From UBA1765 sp045629945 (lineage in GTDB: Bacteria; Fibrobacterota; Fibrobacteria; Fibrobacterales; Fibrobacteraceae): DNA of 64,000 nt. The DNA is taken from contig JAZQSE010000027.1 in the NCBI GenBank assembly GCA_045629945.1, positions 124,001 through 188,000 on the forward strand, in the 5' to 3' direction. Below the pieces are notes generated by a model that saw nothing but the letters and a program-made list of their open reading frames with translations, had not been told where the DNA came from and searched no databases. The translations under genes were made by a program, and so were the position numbers. Each line of letters starts with the position of its first letter. Position 1 is the stretch's first letter. This document shows positions 1-8,907 of this stretch, piece after piece.

Positions 1-1
1 A

Positions 2-247
2 TCTAAAGCAATGAAATTTTCTAAGAAAAATCATGGCCTTGTTTTCCGTTCAGAAAATGGGAAAATTAACCCCGTTCCAGTAGAAACAGGTATTTCAGAT
101 GGCGTTTATACAGCAGTTGTTTCTGGCATTTCAGAAGGCGATTCTTTAGTAATCGGAGAAGAAATTTTAGACAAAAAAATGCCTCAAAAAAATGTTGATG
201 CCAAAAGTCCATTTATGCCGGGGCCTCCAGGAAAAAAAAGGAAGTAA
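2..247 (+). CDS. macA: MacA-type efflux adaptor (periplasmic membrane-fusion protein), C-terminal end only
   Basis: The window opens inside this gene; the frame is already open at base 2, so only the last 81 residues are seen. They include an ETGISDG stretch and an SGISEGDSLVI stretch, typical of the last beta domain of HlyD/MacA-type adaptors, where values such as 'G(L/I)..GD.V' recur. The tail is short and basic (GPPGKKRK). MacA-type adaptors bridge an inner-membrane ABC pump to an outer-membrane channel. The next two genes encode the matching ATPase and permease, spaced by 2 bases and by an overlap, so this is one operon. Family call rests mainly on context; confidence is moderate because the domain core lies outside the window. 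Confidence 0.7.
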   Translation, partial: SKAMKFSKKNHGLVFRSENGKINPVPVETGISDGVYTAVVSGISEGDSLVIGEEILDKKMPQKNVDAKSPFMPGPPGKKRK

Positions 248-249
248 TT

Positions 250-1020
250 ATGCCAAATAGGCGAGCTATGCTTTCTGTTTGTAATTTGCAAAGGCATTTC
301 CCTATGGGCGAAGAAATAGTCCATGCGCTCCGGGGTGTTTCATTTGATATTTTTCCTGGTGAATTTGTAACGATAATGGGGACAAGTGGCTCTGGGAAAA
401 CGACAATGCTTAACATTTTAGGTTGCATGGACAAACCTAGTGTCGGCGAGTATATTTTAGATGGTGAGCATGTTGAATCATTATCCAAAAACGAACTTGC
501 TAAAATCAGAAACAGAAAAATCGGGTTTGTTTTTCAGAGTTATAATTTATTGGCAAGAACAACCGCTATTGAAAATGTAGAACTTCCTTTGCTTTATAAT
601 CCTACAATTTCTCCTAAAGAGCGAAAGGAGCGTGCTATGGAAGCCCTTTCACTTGTTGGACTTTCAAACAGAATGTCGCATTTTCCAAATCAACTTTCTG
701 GCGGCCAGCAACAAAGAGTAGCCATTGCAAGAGCCTTAGCCGGCGACCCTTGCCTTATTTTAGCCGACGAAGCAACTGGAAATTTGGATACTAAAACCAG
801 TTATGAAATAATGTCTATTTTCCAAGAATTAAATGCAAAAGGAAAAACAATTGTATTTGTAACCCATGAACCAGATATAGCCACATTTTCTTCGAGAACG
901 CTTCTTTTACGAGACGGACTTTTACAAAAAGATTCTTATAATTCCAACATTCAAAATGCAAGACTTGCTTTTGAAAATACACCTTCAATAGAAGAAAAAC
1001 ATTTGGAGGCTTTGCTTTGA
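250..1020 (+). CDS. macB: ABC transporter ATP-binding protein, MacB/LolD type
   Basis: A 256-residue ATPase subunit. Walker A is GTSGSGKT (about residues 44-51), the Q-loop is in VFQSYN, the signature is LSGGQQQR, and Walker B is LILADEATGNLD, the last four residues being characteristic of the MacB/LolD/FtsE group. A switch histidine is in FVTHEPD. The start at ATG 250 has an AAGGAAG just upstream. In classical MacB the ATPase and the membrane domain are one polypeptide; here the permease is a separate gene that follows with a TTGA overlap. It should power export of a peptide, siderophore, lipid or antibiotic through an adaptor and outer-membrane channel; the substrate cannot be told from sequence. 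Confidence 0.93.
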   Translation: MPNRRAMLSVCNLQRHFPMGEEIVHALRGVSFDIFPGEFVTIMGTSGSGKTTMLNILGCMDKPSVGEYILDGEHVESLSKNELAKIRNRKIGFVFQSYNLLARTTAIENVELPLLYNPTISPKERKERAMEALSLVGLSNRMSHFPNQLSGGQQQRVAIARALAGDPCLILADEATGNLDTKTSYEIMSIFQELNAKGKTIVFVTHEPDIATFSSRTLLLRDGLLQKDSYNSNIQNARLAFENTPSIEEKHLEALL

Positions 1021-2228
1021 ATCTTTTTTCCCTTGCACGAATCGCTTTTAAAGCACTTTTCCGAAATAGAATGCGGACATTCCTTTCTGTTTTAGGAATT
1101 GTTATAGGTGTAGCTGCAGTCATCACGATGGTTGCAATGGGCGAAGGCTCAAAAATTTCTATCCGTGAAAAAATGACTGCAATGGGAACAAATGCAATGA
1201 CCATTTCTCCGAATTATGCTCGTCGTGGTGGTGTGCAATTAGGAGCAGATGAATCGCGTGAAACATTAGAAGAAGCAGACGTCTTGGCGTTACAAAAAGC
1301 TCGTTACATAAATGCTGTTTCGCCTTTAGTAAGTGCAAATGGGCAAGCCGTTGTTGGAAACAATAACTGGCCGGTACAACTTTCTGGAGTTTCTTCTGAT
1401 TATTTAAAAATCAGAAATTATGAAATAGAATCAGGTGTTATGTTTGATGACCAAATAGATAAAATGGCAAAAGTTTGTGTTATCGGCCAGACCATTGTAA
1501 AAAATTTGTTCCCTGAAGGAAATCCTTTAGGAAAAATTATTCGCTATAAAGGCATCCCTTTAAAAGTAATAGGCGTTTTAAAACCCAAAGGAACTGGGAG
1601 TTTTGGGCAAGACCAAGATGAAGTTATTTTGGCACCATATAAAACAGTAATGCGTCGATTTAACGCCACAACAGAAATTAGAACTTTATATGTAAACACC
1701 ATTGAAGAAGGTTATGCCGAATTAGCTAGCGAAGAAATTTTATCCATATTAAAAGAACGAAGAAACTGGACCCGTCCTACAGACCCTTTTAGAGTTCGTT
1801 CTCAAGAAGAAATGATAGAAATGGTTTCTAGCACGTCTCAAATTCTTTCGCTTGTTTTAACGGCAATTGCAGGCATTAGTTTATTTGTTGGTGGTATTGG
1901 AATTATGAATATCATGTATGTATCAGTAACAGAAAGAACCAGAGAAATCGGGCTTAGAATGGCTCTTGGTGCGCGGTCTCGAGATATTTTATTGCAATTT
2001 CTTTTTGAATCGGTTCTGATTAGTCTTTTTGGAGGTATTGTTGGAATTTTGTTTGGCGTTTTAGCCTCTTCTCTTGTTCAGAAAATTTTAGAATGGCCAA
2101 TGAGCATTTCTTGGACAAGTATATTAGTCAGCTTCGGAGTTTGTTTTATAACAGGTGTTTTCTTTGGCTGGTATCCGGCAAAAAAAGCAAGCCGTTTAGA
2201 CCCAATAGAAGCTTTGCGATTTGAATAA
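1017..2228 (+). CDS. ABC transporter permease, MacB/FtsX-type
   Basis: A 403-residue permease. The first transmembrane helix (about residues 20-42, TFLSVLGIVIGVAAV) follows the usual FKALFRNRMR amphipathic segment. A large periplasmic domain of about 220 residues comes next, then three helices near the C-terminus in the FtsX domain (about 275-300, 325-355, 370-395), with the conserved GGIGIMNIM and TREIGLRMALGA motifs of MacB permeases. It starts at TTG 1017, overlapping the TGA of the ATPase gene, which points to coupled translation. It ends at PIEALRFE, the canonical C-terminus of MacB permeases. Mechanotransmission-type efflux pump component in the inner membrane. Confidence 0.93.
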   Translation: MNLFSLARIAFKALFRNRMRTFLSVLGIVIGVAAVITMVAMGEGSKISIREKMTAMGTNAMTISPNYARRGGVQLGADESRETLEEADVLALQKARYINAVSPLVSANGQAVVGNNNWPVQLSGVSSDYLKIRNYEIESGVMFDDQIDKMAKVCVIGQTIVKNLFPEGNPLGKIIRYKGIPLKVIGVLKPKGTGSFGQDQDEVILAPYKTVMRRFNATTEIRTLYVNTIEEGYAELASEEILSILKERRNWTRPTDPFRVRSQEEMIEMVSSTSQILSLVLTAIAGISLFVGGIGIMNIMYVSVTERTREIGLRMALGARSRDILLQFLFESVLISLFGGIVGILFGVLASSLVQKILEWPMSISWTSILVSFGVCFITGVFFGWYPAKKASRLDPIEALRFE

Positions 2229-2229
2229 T

Positions 2230-3474
2230 TTAAGGGAATATAACCCCTTCTTCAAAAGCTTCTCCATAAAACATTTGTTTGCTTTCTTTTGATTTTATTG
2301 TAGATAAATTAATTTTACTGGCCTGGATTGATTCTGCTTTTAAGACTTTATCAATGCAATCCAAAACATTTTCATTGCAAGAAAAGTCGGGTAAAATTCC
2401 TTCTTTATGATATGATTCTCCAAAGCGGTCAAAAATTTGCATGTTGGTTATGTAAGCAATTCCGCCTTTAGGTGTTTTCCATATAGTCTGGGCAATACCT
2501 TTTCCAAAAGATTTTGCCCCAAAACTTTTTGCTTTAGAATTTCCTGTCTTTAGTGCCATCGCGAATACTTCTGCACAAGAAGCTGTTCTTGCATTTGTAT
2601 AAAGGAATAAATTCAGGTTTTCTCCAAAAATGTCAGGATTACTTTTATAAATGCGCTCTTTTTTCTTAGCTTTGCCGGTAGAAAAAAGAACATTTTCTTG
2701 AACAGAAAATAAAACACCTTCTTTTACAAAAAGATCTGCAGCATCAGAACATTGTTTTAAAGAACCACCGGGATTATTGCGTAAATCAAAAACAAGAGTT
2801 TCTGTTGTCGGGCTTAAATTTTTTAGAATAGTTTTCAATTCTCCAACGGTCCCGTAAATTCTGTCAAATGTTTCTGTTCTGAATTCTTTCAAAGTAATCC
2901 AAGAAATTTTTTCATTTAAAGTATCTAAAAAGACAGTAGGCAAAATGATTTTTTCTTTAGAAAGTTTAACTGTAATAGTATCTTGGGGTGTTGCATAAGT
3001 TAAAATTGCAGAATCGCATTCTGCAAGAGTTTGTTGATATGCAGAACCATTCAAATCATCTTTTAAAGAAACGCCATTCAATTCCATGAGTACAGCGTAG
3101 CGAGGAATATTGGCTTTGGCAGCAGGGCTTTCTGGATAAATTCTGTAAGCTATTAAAGGGTAATCCTGACCAATAATTGAAGCAAGTTCTATACCAATTT
3201 CACCAGGCGAAAAACTGGTATTGGTTGACTCTTCTGATTCTGGAGCTTTAACAGGAACAACATAACGAGTATAAGGGTCATCAACAGCATTGAAAAGTGA
3301 TTCCGGGTCTGTAAAAGATTTTGAATTTTTGGGCATGTCCCAAAAATAAAGTTCTTCTAAAAGCCAATGGCAATATTCAATTTCTGTAGGCTCCGGAGTT
3401 TCTTCAACCGGATTATCCAAAAAGCAACCAAAAAAGCAAAAAGCAATAAAAGTACAAATTGCGAAAAGTTGCAT
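2230..3474 (-). CDS. S41 family peptidase with PDZ domain, predicted lipoprotein
   Basis: About 414 residues from ATG 3474. The start is set by a TAATG overlap with the stop of the upstream LRR gene. The N-terminus has a hydrophobic signal ending in FCFFGC, a good lipobox, so the protein should be a lipoprotein. A PDZ-like region (GEIGIELASIIG to AVLMELNGVSL) is followed by a tail-specific protease domain with the catalytic serine in ARTASCAEVFA and the lysine in AKSFGKGIAQT. These match the Ser-Lys dyad of C-terminal processing peptidases. It probably trims or degrades periplasmic or surface proteins. The gene converges on the efflux permease gene with one base between stops. Confidence 0.88.
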   Translation of the reverse strand: MQLFAICTFIAFCFFGCFLDNPVEETPEPTEIEYCHWLLEELYFWDMPKNSKSFTDPESLFNAVDDPYTRYVVPVKAPESEESTNTSFSPGEIGIELASIIGQDYPLIAYRIYPESPAAKANIPRYAVLMELNGVSLKDDLNGSAYQQTLAECDSAILTYATPQDTITVKLSKEKIILPTVFLDTLNEKISWITLKEFRTETFDRIYGTVGELKTILKNLSPTTETLVFDLRNNPGGSLKQCSDAADLFVKEGVLFSVQENVLFSTGKAKKKERIYKSNPDIFGENLNLFLYTNARTASCAEVFAMALKTGNSKAKSFGAKSFGKGIAQTIWKTPKGGIAYITNMQIFDRFGESYHKEGILPDFSCNENVLDCIDKVLKAESIQASKINLSTIKSKESKQMFYGEAFEEGVIFP

Positions 3475-4226
3475 TAGGTGTCTATTTTGACATGCAGACA
3501 TTCAGAAAGGTCAGAAACTTGTTCCGGAGAAATAGGGTTTTCTGTCAAAGAAATCACTTGTAAATTGGCACAATTTTTTAGTGATGTAGGGAGCGTTTCA
3601 ATATCATTTTTATCAAGTAAAAGTTCTCTTAAAGAATCTAAATTTTCAATTTCTGCAGGAACTTCTTTTAGTTGGTTACCAGCTAAAACAAGAACTTCTA
3701 AAGATTTCATGTTTTTAATAGCAGGAGAAATGGATTCAATGCTGTTATTGTCTAGATAAAGCTTTTTTAAGTTAGAAAGTTTCCAAAGAGCATCTGGCAA
3801 AACAGAAAGTAAGTTATCGTGCAAACTTAACTTTTCCATTTCTTGCCAATCAGCAATAGTAGAAGGTAAACTGACAAGTTGGTTGCGGGCAATGTTTAGT
3901 TTTTTCAACTTTTTAAGATTACCGATAGAATCGGGCAAAATATCAAGAGAATTGTACCCAATGTAAAGAGTTTCAAGGTTTTCCAAGTTACCAATAGACT
4001 CAGGGAGTTCCATTAAGTCATTATAACCTAAAGAAAGCTTTTTTAGGTTTTTTAAATTCCCGATTTCTTCTGGGAGTTCCACGAGCATATTTTCGTCTAA
4101 AGACAATTCTTCCAAAAATTCTAAATCAAAAAGATCATCAGGAAGAATCCTTAAATCAAGTCCATTCAATTCTAAGGATTTGGCTTTTTCTTCTTTAGCC
4201 TTGGCAATCATTTCTAAAATATTCAT
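3474..4226 (-). CDS. Leucine-rich repeat protein
   Basis: A 250-residue protein made almost wholly of 23-residue leucine-rich repeats of the type LxxLPxxIGNLxxLKxLxLxxN, about nine units. There is no signal peptide, so it is probably cytosolic. The start ATG 4226 has a strong AAGGAGACC ribosome site. The stop overlaps the ATG of the S41 protease gene, so the two are translationally coupled and may act together, for example the LRR protein as a binding platform. The repeats resemble those in plant-type and bacterial LRR proteins used for protein-protein binding; no catalytic domain is present and the partner is unknown. Confidence 0.9.
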   Translation of the reverse strand: MNILEMIAKAKEEKAKSLELNGLDLRILPDDLFDLEFLEELSLDENMLVELPEEIGNLKNLKKLSLGYNDLMELPESIGNLENLETLYIGYNSLDILPDSIGNLKKLKKLNIARNQLVSLPSTIADWQEMEKLSLHDNLLSVLPDALWKLSNLKKLYLDNNSIESISPAIKNMKSLEVLVLAGNQLKEVPAEIENLDSLRELLLDKNDIETLPTSLKNCANLQVISLTENPISPEQVSDLSECLHVKIDT

Positions 4227-4399
4227 GATGGTCTCCTTTCCTTAAGAACATTCAACATTTCTTACAATCATAGCATTTTTATCAATGCTTTAAAAAGATT
4301 TAGTGAAAAAAAATGATAAAGAGTCTATTTGAATGGAAATCTTATTCCAAAGAAAAATGATAGATAAAAGTCTAAAGCAAGTGATTTACAGCAAAGAAG

Positions 4400-4417
4400 T
4401 GTAAATAAAATTTTACA
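4400..4417. promoter_or_regulatory. Putative operator, perfect inverted repeat TGTAAA-N6-TTTACA
   Basis: Arms TGTAAA and TTTACA are separated by six bases, about 108 bases before the AIPR start. A near-identical element (right arm TTTACG) lies at 23285-23302 and 30619-30636, also upstream of accessory gene sets. It could be a repressor site; function is inferred from repetition and position only. Confidence 0.35.
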
Positions 4418-4524
4418 TCTATATATTACTATAGTAAATATTTTTAATCAAGAATAAAATTTTGTAAATTTAGGCAAGGCATGAAAATGTCCCCTATAAA
4501 TCTTTGTTTTGTAAGGATAGACTT

Positions 4525-6405
4525 ATGGAATTGACGAAATCTCAGGAACGTCGGCTTTCTTTCGTGGCAAGCCTCTTAAGCTTAAACCCGAATGACCCTA
4601 CGGACCGGATTAAGGCTTTGAGACATTTGAACTTAGATGAAGAAGGCTGTTTTCACGGTTTTCAGTATTCTCAGGGTAATTTAGAGTTCTTTATCTTTTT
4701 AGATGAGTCAACTCCACTTGAACGTGTCGTTACAAACTTAACGCAAGATTTAAAGCAATTAAGAGTCGCTCTTTGCAGAACGAGTGAACCCAAAAATCCG
4801 TTTTTTGCCTCATTAAGTGAAGAAGCTGACCCATGGGATGTTGTAAAAATCAATGCCGATGGCGATGAAGAAAGTGATGACGCCCCGGCATCAAGACCTT
4901 ATATGGAAACTCTTGAAATTACGGTTTTACGCACAAGAGCTAGCCGTGATATCACAGATTCCGAATTAGAACGCACCTTAAAAGACATGCGTCGTAAATT
5001 GAAAATCTGGAAAGATGATGTCCAAGCAAAACTTGAAATTATTGCTGAACACGACGATTTGACAAAGGATTTGCGTTCTGCCGATGATAAACTTGAAATC
5101 CAGATGGTGGAAAATCCGCTTCACATGGTAAGTGATCATGGTGAACTTTTCCTTGGTTTTTGCCCAATTCGCACCATTTATGATTACCACATGAATTTAG
5201 GAAAACGCTTGAAAACAAAGCATAATATGGCGATTGTTTCAAGCAATATCCGTACTTATCTTGGAAATTTGACACATACCAATGCTGCTTTGATTGATGC
5301 TTTCCAAGAAATGGAAAAAGAAGGGGATTCTTCGGACTTTCCATTCTTCCATAATGGAATGACTCTTACTGGAGATGACCTTCGTCTGAAAGACAGAGAT
5401 GGTCGCAAAGTTTTGCAGATTGAACGCCCTAAAATTATTAACGGTGCGCAGAGTCTTTTTACTTATGAACAATATGCGAAAAAGAGCAAAAATCCTGTAA
5501 ATCCAAATGTTCTTGTAAAAGTGGTTGTGCCTTACCCTGGTGCTGATTCTTTCTTGCGTCAGGTGACAATGGCTAATAACCGCCAGAATCCTGTTTATAG
5601 TTACCATTTACGTGCCGCAGATGACTTGCAGTTCTTTATTTGGCAACGTTATCAAGAAGAAGGCTTTACTTACGTTTATAAAGATGGTTTCCGCTTAAAA
5701 GCTCGTACTCGTAAGCTTGAAGTTCGTATGCGTCCAGAACTTGCTAAAACTTTGCTTATGATGGATGCAAAAATTTCTGAAAGTAAATCTTATGATTGCA
5801 TTTTTGATAAAGAAAGTCTTTATCAACGTTCTTTTGGTGCCTTCTTGCGGGTTTCTCCAAAGAAAGAAAAAGATTTTGTCCGCAAAACTATTGTTTATAC
5901 AAAAGCTTGGCAGTTACTTGTTCGTTTGCAGATTAAAGTTCGTAACATTATGCCTGGTAAAGGCGTATCTATCGAAGCAAACGACGATAACCCACTCACA
6001 CGTATTACCTGGAATGGTCGCTTAGAAGACAAATTCTTGTTCCGTAGCGCTGTTCGTGATCTTGTTGTAGCATTGGCATTGCGTCACTGGTTGATTTATG
6101 GTGACCCAATCAAGGATTTTGAAAGTCTTGTTGAAAATGAATTGATTTTCCATGAATCTATTCTTAAATATGCTTCTAAGATTTATGGCGAACACTTGAA
6201 ACAAGTTCTTGTTTCCAAGTTCAAAGATAATCCAGCTTATTACGATACCATTACGACGATTGACAAAGATTCTGGCGAATCTGTTGAACGCCGTTTGTGG
6301 AAAGGATTTGGTAACACTGCAACTTATGAAAAAATGCTTGATTATCTTGAAGAACGTGACCCAGCTTGGGCAAAATGCCGTGGCGGTATAGAAGACTTCT
6401 TGTAA
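4525..6405 (+). CDS. AIPR family protein (abortive infection phage resistance type)
   Basis: A 626-residue protein from ATG 4525, chosen for the AAGGA eight bases upstream; a start seven codons earlier is possible. The central part holds the AIPR hallmarks: SSNIRTYLGN, FFHNGMTL, IERPKIINGAQSL, then VVVPYPGADSFLRQVTMANNRQNPV. In this family these follow the order N(V)R..L, NNG(I/M), P.I(V/I)NG.Q(T/S), ANN.Q. AIPR proteins are linked to abortive phage defence and often sit in defence or restriction islands; a nuclease role has been suggested for relatives. Here it stands alone, closed by a strong terminator at 6421-6452. The N-terminal 180 residues are not recognised. Confidence 0.85.
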   Translation: MELTKSQERRLSFVASLLSLNPNDPTDRIKALRHLNLDEEGCFHGFQYSQGNLEFFIFLDESTPLERVVTNLTQDLKQLRVALCRTSEPKNPFFASLSEEADPWDVVKINADGDEESDDAPASRPYMETLEITVLRTRASRDITDSELERTLKDMRRKLKIWKDDVQAKLEIIAEHDDLTKDLRSADDKLEIQMVENPLHMVSDHGELFLGFCPIRTIYDYHMNLGKRLKTKHNMAIVSSNIRTYLGNLTHTNAALIDAFQEMEKEGDSSDFPFFHNGMTLTGDDLRLKDRDGRKVLQIERPKIINGAQSLFTYEQYAKKSKNPVNPNVLVKVVVPYPGADSFLRQVTMANNRQNPVYSYHLRAADDLQFFIWQRYQEEGFTYVYKDGFRLKARTRKLEVRMRPELAKTLLMMDAKISESKSYDCIFDKESLYQRSFGAFLRVSPKKEKDFVRKTIVYTKAWQLLVRLQIKVRNIMPGKGVSIEANDDNPLTRITWNGRLEDKFLFRSAVRDLVVALALRHWLIYGDPIKDFESLVENELIFHESILKYASKIYGEHLKQVLVSKFKDNPAYYDTITTIDKDSGESVERRLWKGFGNTATYEKMLDYLEERDPAWAKCRGGIEDFL

Positions 6406-6418
6406 TATTCAAGTTGAT

Positions 6419-6452
6419 AAAAAATCCCTCAGTTACCTGAGGGATTTTTTTT
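6419..6452 (+). terminator. Rho-independent terminator after the AIPR gene
   Basis: A 12-bp perfect stem (AAAATCCCTCAG with CTGAGGGATTTT), a TTAC loop, then a T run. The stem is symmetric in A and T tails, so it could also work for the converging hipA transcript. Confidence 0.9.
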
Positions 6453-6557
6453 GTGAAAAATTGTCGCAAAAAGCTAAAAAAATAGATGAAATAAATTGCT
6501 AATAGATTTGTTCTTTCTCAATAAAACAAAAGTTTAAAAATGACTTTTCAAGAAAAA

Positions 6558-7844
6558 TTAAAACTTTAATAAGTTCTTTTCTACTTCTTGAATCAAGTTT
6601 TTTGGAACGTCATTTACTTTAGCGCGTTTCTTGAACGTAGCGAGAGAATCTTGCACTTGCTCTAAGATACGTTTGTAGCGCCCTTGCACAAGGCCAGCGT
6701 TTTTGGCTACAGTTTTGAAATCTTCAAGGGTAAAATTTTCGCGTTTTCCGTTGAATGTCATCTGGTGTGTTCCGGTCCAGCGTCCATTGGGATTGTAGGC
6801 GTAGGTTACATCAAAAGCTGGGGCGAGTTTCCAATGCCCGCGTTTATCCATTAGGAAACCTATGTTTTTTGTGTGGTCATCCTGGTTTCTGGCACAAATA
6901 TTGAATACCGCTCTGCGATACATCTGCTCAATATCTGTCATAGTAAGCCCAATACGCTTTGCAATGGCAAAAGCTTGTTCGTAACTATAAGCGCCTGCAA
7001 TGTTAAAATCGTAATGTGCTATTGCTGTGAGTGATTGATAGTGAAGTTTATTTCCGTTTTCGGTGCGGTCAAAACGACGAGTCATGAAATGCCTGTGATT
7101 TCCATCTGTAAGTAATTGGCATTCTGTCATTTCAATTTCTGCTTCTTTGGCTATTTCACTGTAAGTGTATTCTAGTGCGCCAAATCCGGCTGGGTCCGCG
7201 TTTTCTTTATCGCGATTGTTTTCAATGTCATCGAATTTCAGTAGCCAATAGCCAAAGCCTTCTGGGGCTCGTACTTGCCCGGAAAGCACTGTGTTTGTGA
7301 CTTCGTTATAGGCGATTAAAACTTTGGCTCGGGCGCCACCGGCAGATGTTCCTACTTTGATAATTTGCTCAAAGATTTCTTTTTCTCGAAGTTTTACTTT
7401 TATTTTTTTTCGTTGGTCCAAAATGTTTGCAGCAAGTGCACGGAGTCTTTCGATCTCTAGAGGCTCGCTTTCAATAAAGTTTGGATGAATAGCTGGGTAG
7501 AATTCAAGAGCGCCCATTCCGCGCGAACCTGTATAGCAAAGTCGTTCAAGTGCAGAAAAACTCCCAGGCTCTCTACCATTTTGAGTGAGCCATTGATCTA
7601 TGATTTTATTCCCGAATTTATCTGGAATAGAATCGACAAAAAGCCCTGGCAAGTTATGAAATGTAGCTGGAGATAAATTGGGGAATCTGTAAATAACTCC
7701 AGCACGTACGGGCATTGTTATAGGAGCTGGTTCGATACCGCTACGCACGAAATCTGGGTTATACTCAAACGAGGCAAAATTATCGTTTTCCTGTGAGAGG
7801 GCTCCAATGGTTGTACCCCAAAGTTTGACTTCAACAGGAATCAT
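6558..7844 (-). CDS. hipA: HipA family serine/threonine kinase toxin
   Basis: A 428-residue HipA. The start at ATG 7844 is fixed by an ATGA overlap with hipB and a GGAGG site. Family features: N-terminal HipA domain with LPGLFVDSIPDKFGNKII, Gly-rich ATP loop GTSAGGARAKV, catalytic segment RNQDDHTKNIGF and metal-binding PAFDVTYA. HipA kinases phosphorylate proteins such as glutamyl-tRNA synthetase and stop translation, giving growth arrest; HipB neutralises and represses. All catalytic residues appear present, so the toxin is probably active. The C-terminal end (NDVPKNLIQEVEKNLLKF) recurs as an isolated remnant at 15874-15984. Confidence 0.95.
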   Translation of the reverse strand: MIPVEVKLWGTTIGALSQENDNFASFEYNPDFVRSGIEPAPITMPVRAGVIYRFPNLSPATFHNLPGLFVDSIPDKFGNKIIDQWLTQNGREPGSFSALERLCYTGSRGMGALEFYPAIHPNFIESEPLEIERLRALAANILDQRKKIKVKLREKEIFEQIIKVGTSAGGARAKVLIAYNEVTNTVLSGQVRAPEGFGYWLLKFDDIENNRDKENADPAGFGALEYTYSEIAKEAEIEMTECQLLTDGNHRHFMTRRFDRTENGNKLHYQSLTAIAHYDFNIAGAYSYEQAFAIAKRIGLTMTDIEQMYRRAVFNICARNQDDHTKNIGFLMDKRGHWKLAPAFDVTYAYNPNGRWTGTHQMTFNGKRENFTLEDFKTVAKNAGLVQGRYKRILEQVQDSLATFKKRAKVNDVPKNLIQEVEKNLLKF

Positions 7845-8194
7845 TCGTCCTCCTTCCACACCCATGGAGTGTCAACAGAAGATTTTTTTTGGCGAGAAGC
7901 GCGCTTGCGTTTTGGAAATACCTGAGACTCGCGAAGAAGCATCATTGGGCTTTGATTGTAATCTGGAAAAATGTTGATAAGGGATTCAGCAAGGCCAAAC
8001 TGGAATAGTACTTTGATAAAGTGAGAAAGATTCACACTAAGCCCTGTTTCAAGTCGAACAAGAGTGTTTTTACCTACTCCTGCCTGTGCAGCAAAAACAT
8101 CTCGAGAAAGATTCAAAGCAATGCGGTGAGCCCGAACACGATTCCCGATTTCTTCAAGTACAGATTTTTCTGTAAGTGGCGATGTTTTGTACAT
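7841..8194 (-). CDS. hipB: HipB-type XRE family antitoxin and repressor
   Basis: A 117-residue protein. I start it at ATG 8194, because GGAGG lies six bases upstream; an ATG seven codons earlier lacks a site. A Cro/C1-type helix-turn-helix spans roughly residues 15-75 (RVRAHRIALNLSRDVFAAQA then GVGKNTLVRLETG). The basic tail (KRKRASRQKK) is typical of antitoxins that contact the toxin or DNA. It overlaps hipA by an ATGA. Upstream, two copies of a CCTAAAxxTGGG motif at 8248-8259 and 8288-8299 are likely its operators, so the operon should be autoregulated. Confidence 0.92.
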   Translation of the reverse strand: MYKTSPLTEKSVLEEIGNRVRAHRIALNLSRDVFAAQAGVGKNTLVRLETGLSVNLSHFIKVLFQFGLAESLINIFPDYNQSPMMLLRESQVFPKRKRASRQKKSSVDTPWVWKEDE

Positions 8195-8247
8195 ATCAAC
8201 CTCCGAATTATTCATCTTAATATAGATAACTTTAATAAATAAAACAA

Positions 8248-8299
8248 CCTAAAAATGGGATTTTAAGTGGTAAAAATGAGATAAAGACCTAAATGTGGG
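8248..8299 (-). promoter_or_regulatory. Putative hipBA operator pair
   Basis: CCTAAAAATGGG (8248-8259) and CCTAAATGTGGG (8288-8299) lie 40 bases apart upstream of hipB. A related CCTATTTTGGG sits at 8562-8572, and a similarly spaced pair at 15818-15870. Role as HipB sites is inferred. Confidence 0.4.
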
Positions 8300-8347
8300 T
8301 TTATTTGCTGTGCTTGGGTTTGGTTTTAGAATTGAAAAATTAAGTAT

Positions 8348-8390
8348 TTTTTACGGAGATATGAAGTATTACTCCATATCTCCGTAAAAA
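8348..8390. terminator. Strong bidirectional hairpin
   Basis: A 16-bp perfect stem TTTTTACGGAGATATG / CATATCTCCGTAAAAA with an 11-base loop. The A and T tails make it a terminator candidate on both strands. Its loop and right arm carry the last codons of the WYL-like remnant (8369-8474). Confidence 0.75.
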
Positions 8391-8474
8391 TGGCTCATTT
8401 TTTGAATAAGTTCGTTAATTTCTTCTCTCAATTCAATTGGTTCAAGAACTATTCTCTCGCTAGACCGGAATCAG
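8369..8474 (-). pseudogene. C-terminal remnant of a WYL-domain-like transcription regulator
   Basis: Reading the minus strand up to the TAA at 8369-8371 gives about 32 residues: SERIVLEPIELREEI, then NELIQKMSHFYGDME and stop. The pattern VLEP-x-ELREEI-x-E followed by a short helix is how WYL-domain regulators end, and such regulators often control defence genes. An in-frame stop lies just upstream and there is no start, so this is a broken 3' end left by a deletion. Identification is by eye and moderate. Confidence 0.4.
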
Positions 8475-8590
8475 CAAGTTTTGGAGCGCTGCAGATGGCG
8501 TGCAATCGGGACGTTCTAATAACTTAAATTTAGGTTATTAACAAAAATTGTGCTTAAAAATCCTATTTTGGGTTAAATAATTTCTAGCCT

Positions 8591-8905
8591 TTAAAAGAAT
8601 AGTTCGTCCTTCGTAACGACGCCTTGTGCAATGTTGGAATACATTCCTTGAGAAAGGCCTTCGCTTACAATCATTGTAATCCAGGGTGAATGGCGAAGTC
8701 CCGTTTCCTTGGAAAACGCCTCCCTGCGATTCAGCAACTTTTGGTATTCGTCCTTGTCAATAGAATAAGGTGTCTGGCTGTATTTGATTTCGCAAAGGTT
8801 GACGATTTTGTCCGCTCGTTCAATGATGAGGTCAATTTGAGCTCCCGGTGTAGAACTTTTACTGCGCCAAGCGTAGCTGATTGTTGAAATAGCAATTTTT
8901 TGTTA
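8591..8905 (-). pseudogene. C-terminal remnant of an ATP-binding protein of the DUF234/AAA type
   Basis: The minus strand reads, up to TAA 8591-8593, about 95 residues without a start: KIAISTISYAWRSK, then STPGAQIDLIIERADKIVN, LCEIKYSQTPYSIDKDEY, and a final SNIAQGVVTKDELFF. GAQIDLII and LCEIKYS carry the D and ExK of the PD-(D/E)xK-like domain that ends DUF234-type ATPases, and the 'GVVTKDELF' ending is typical. The N-terminal ATPase is absent and the frame runs into hairpins at about 8910. A broken relative of the intact DUF4143-type ATPases at 20774 and 29009. Confidence 0.6.
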
Positions 8906-8907
8906 AA

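Noticed and set aside
8690..8887. 65-aa plus-strand open frame
   Set aside because: The minus strand of the same stretch reads as the end of a DUF234-type ATPase, which explains the open frame.
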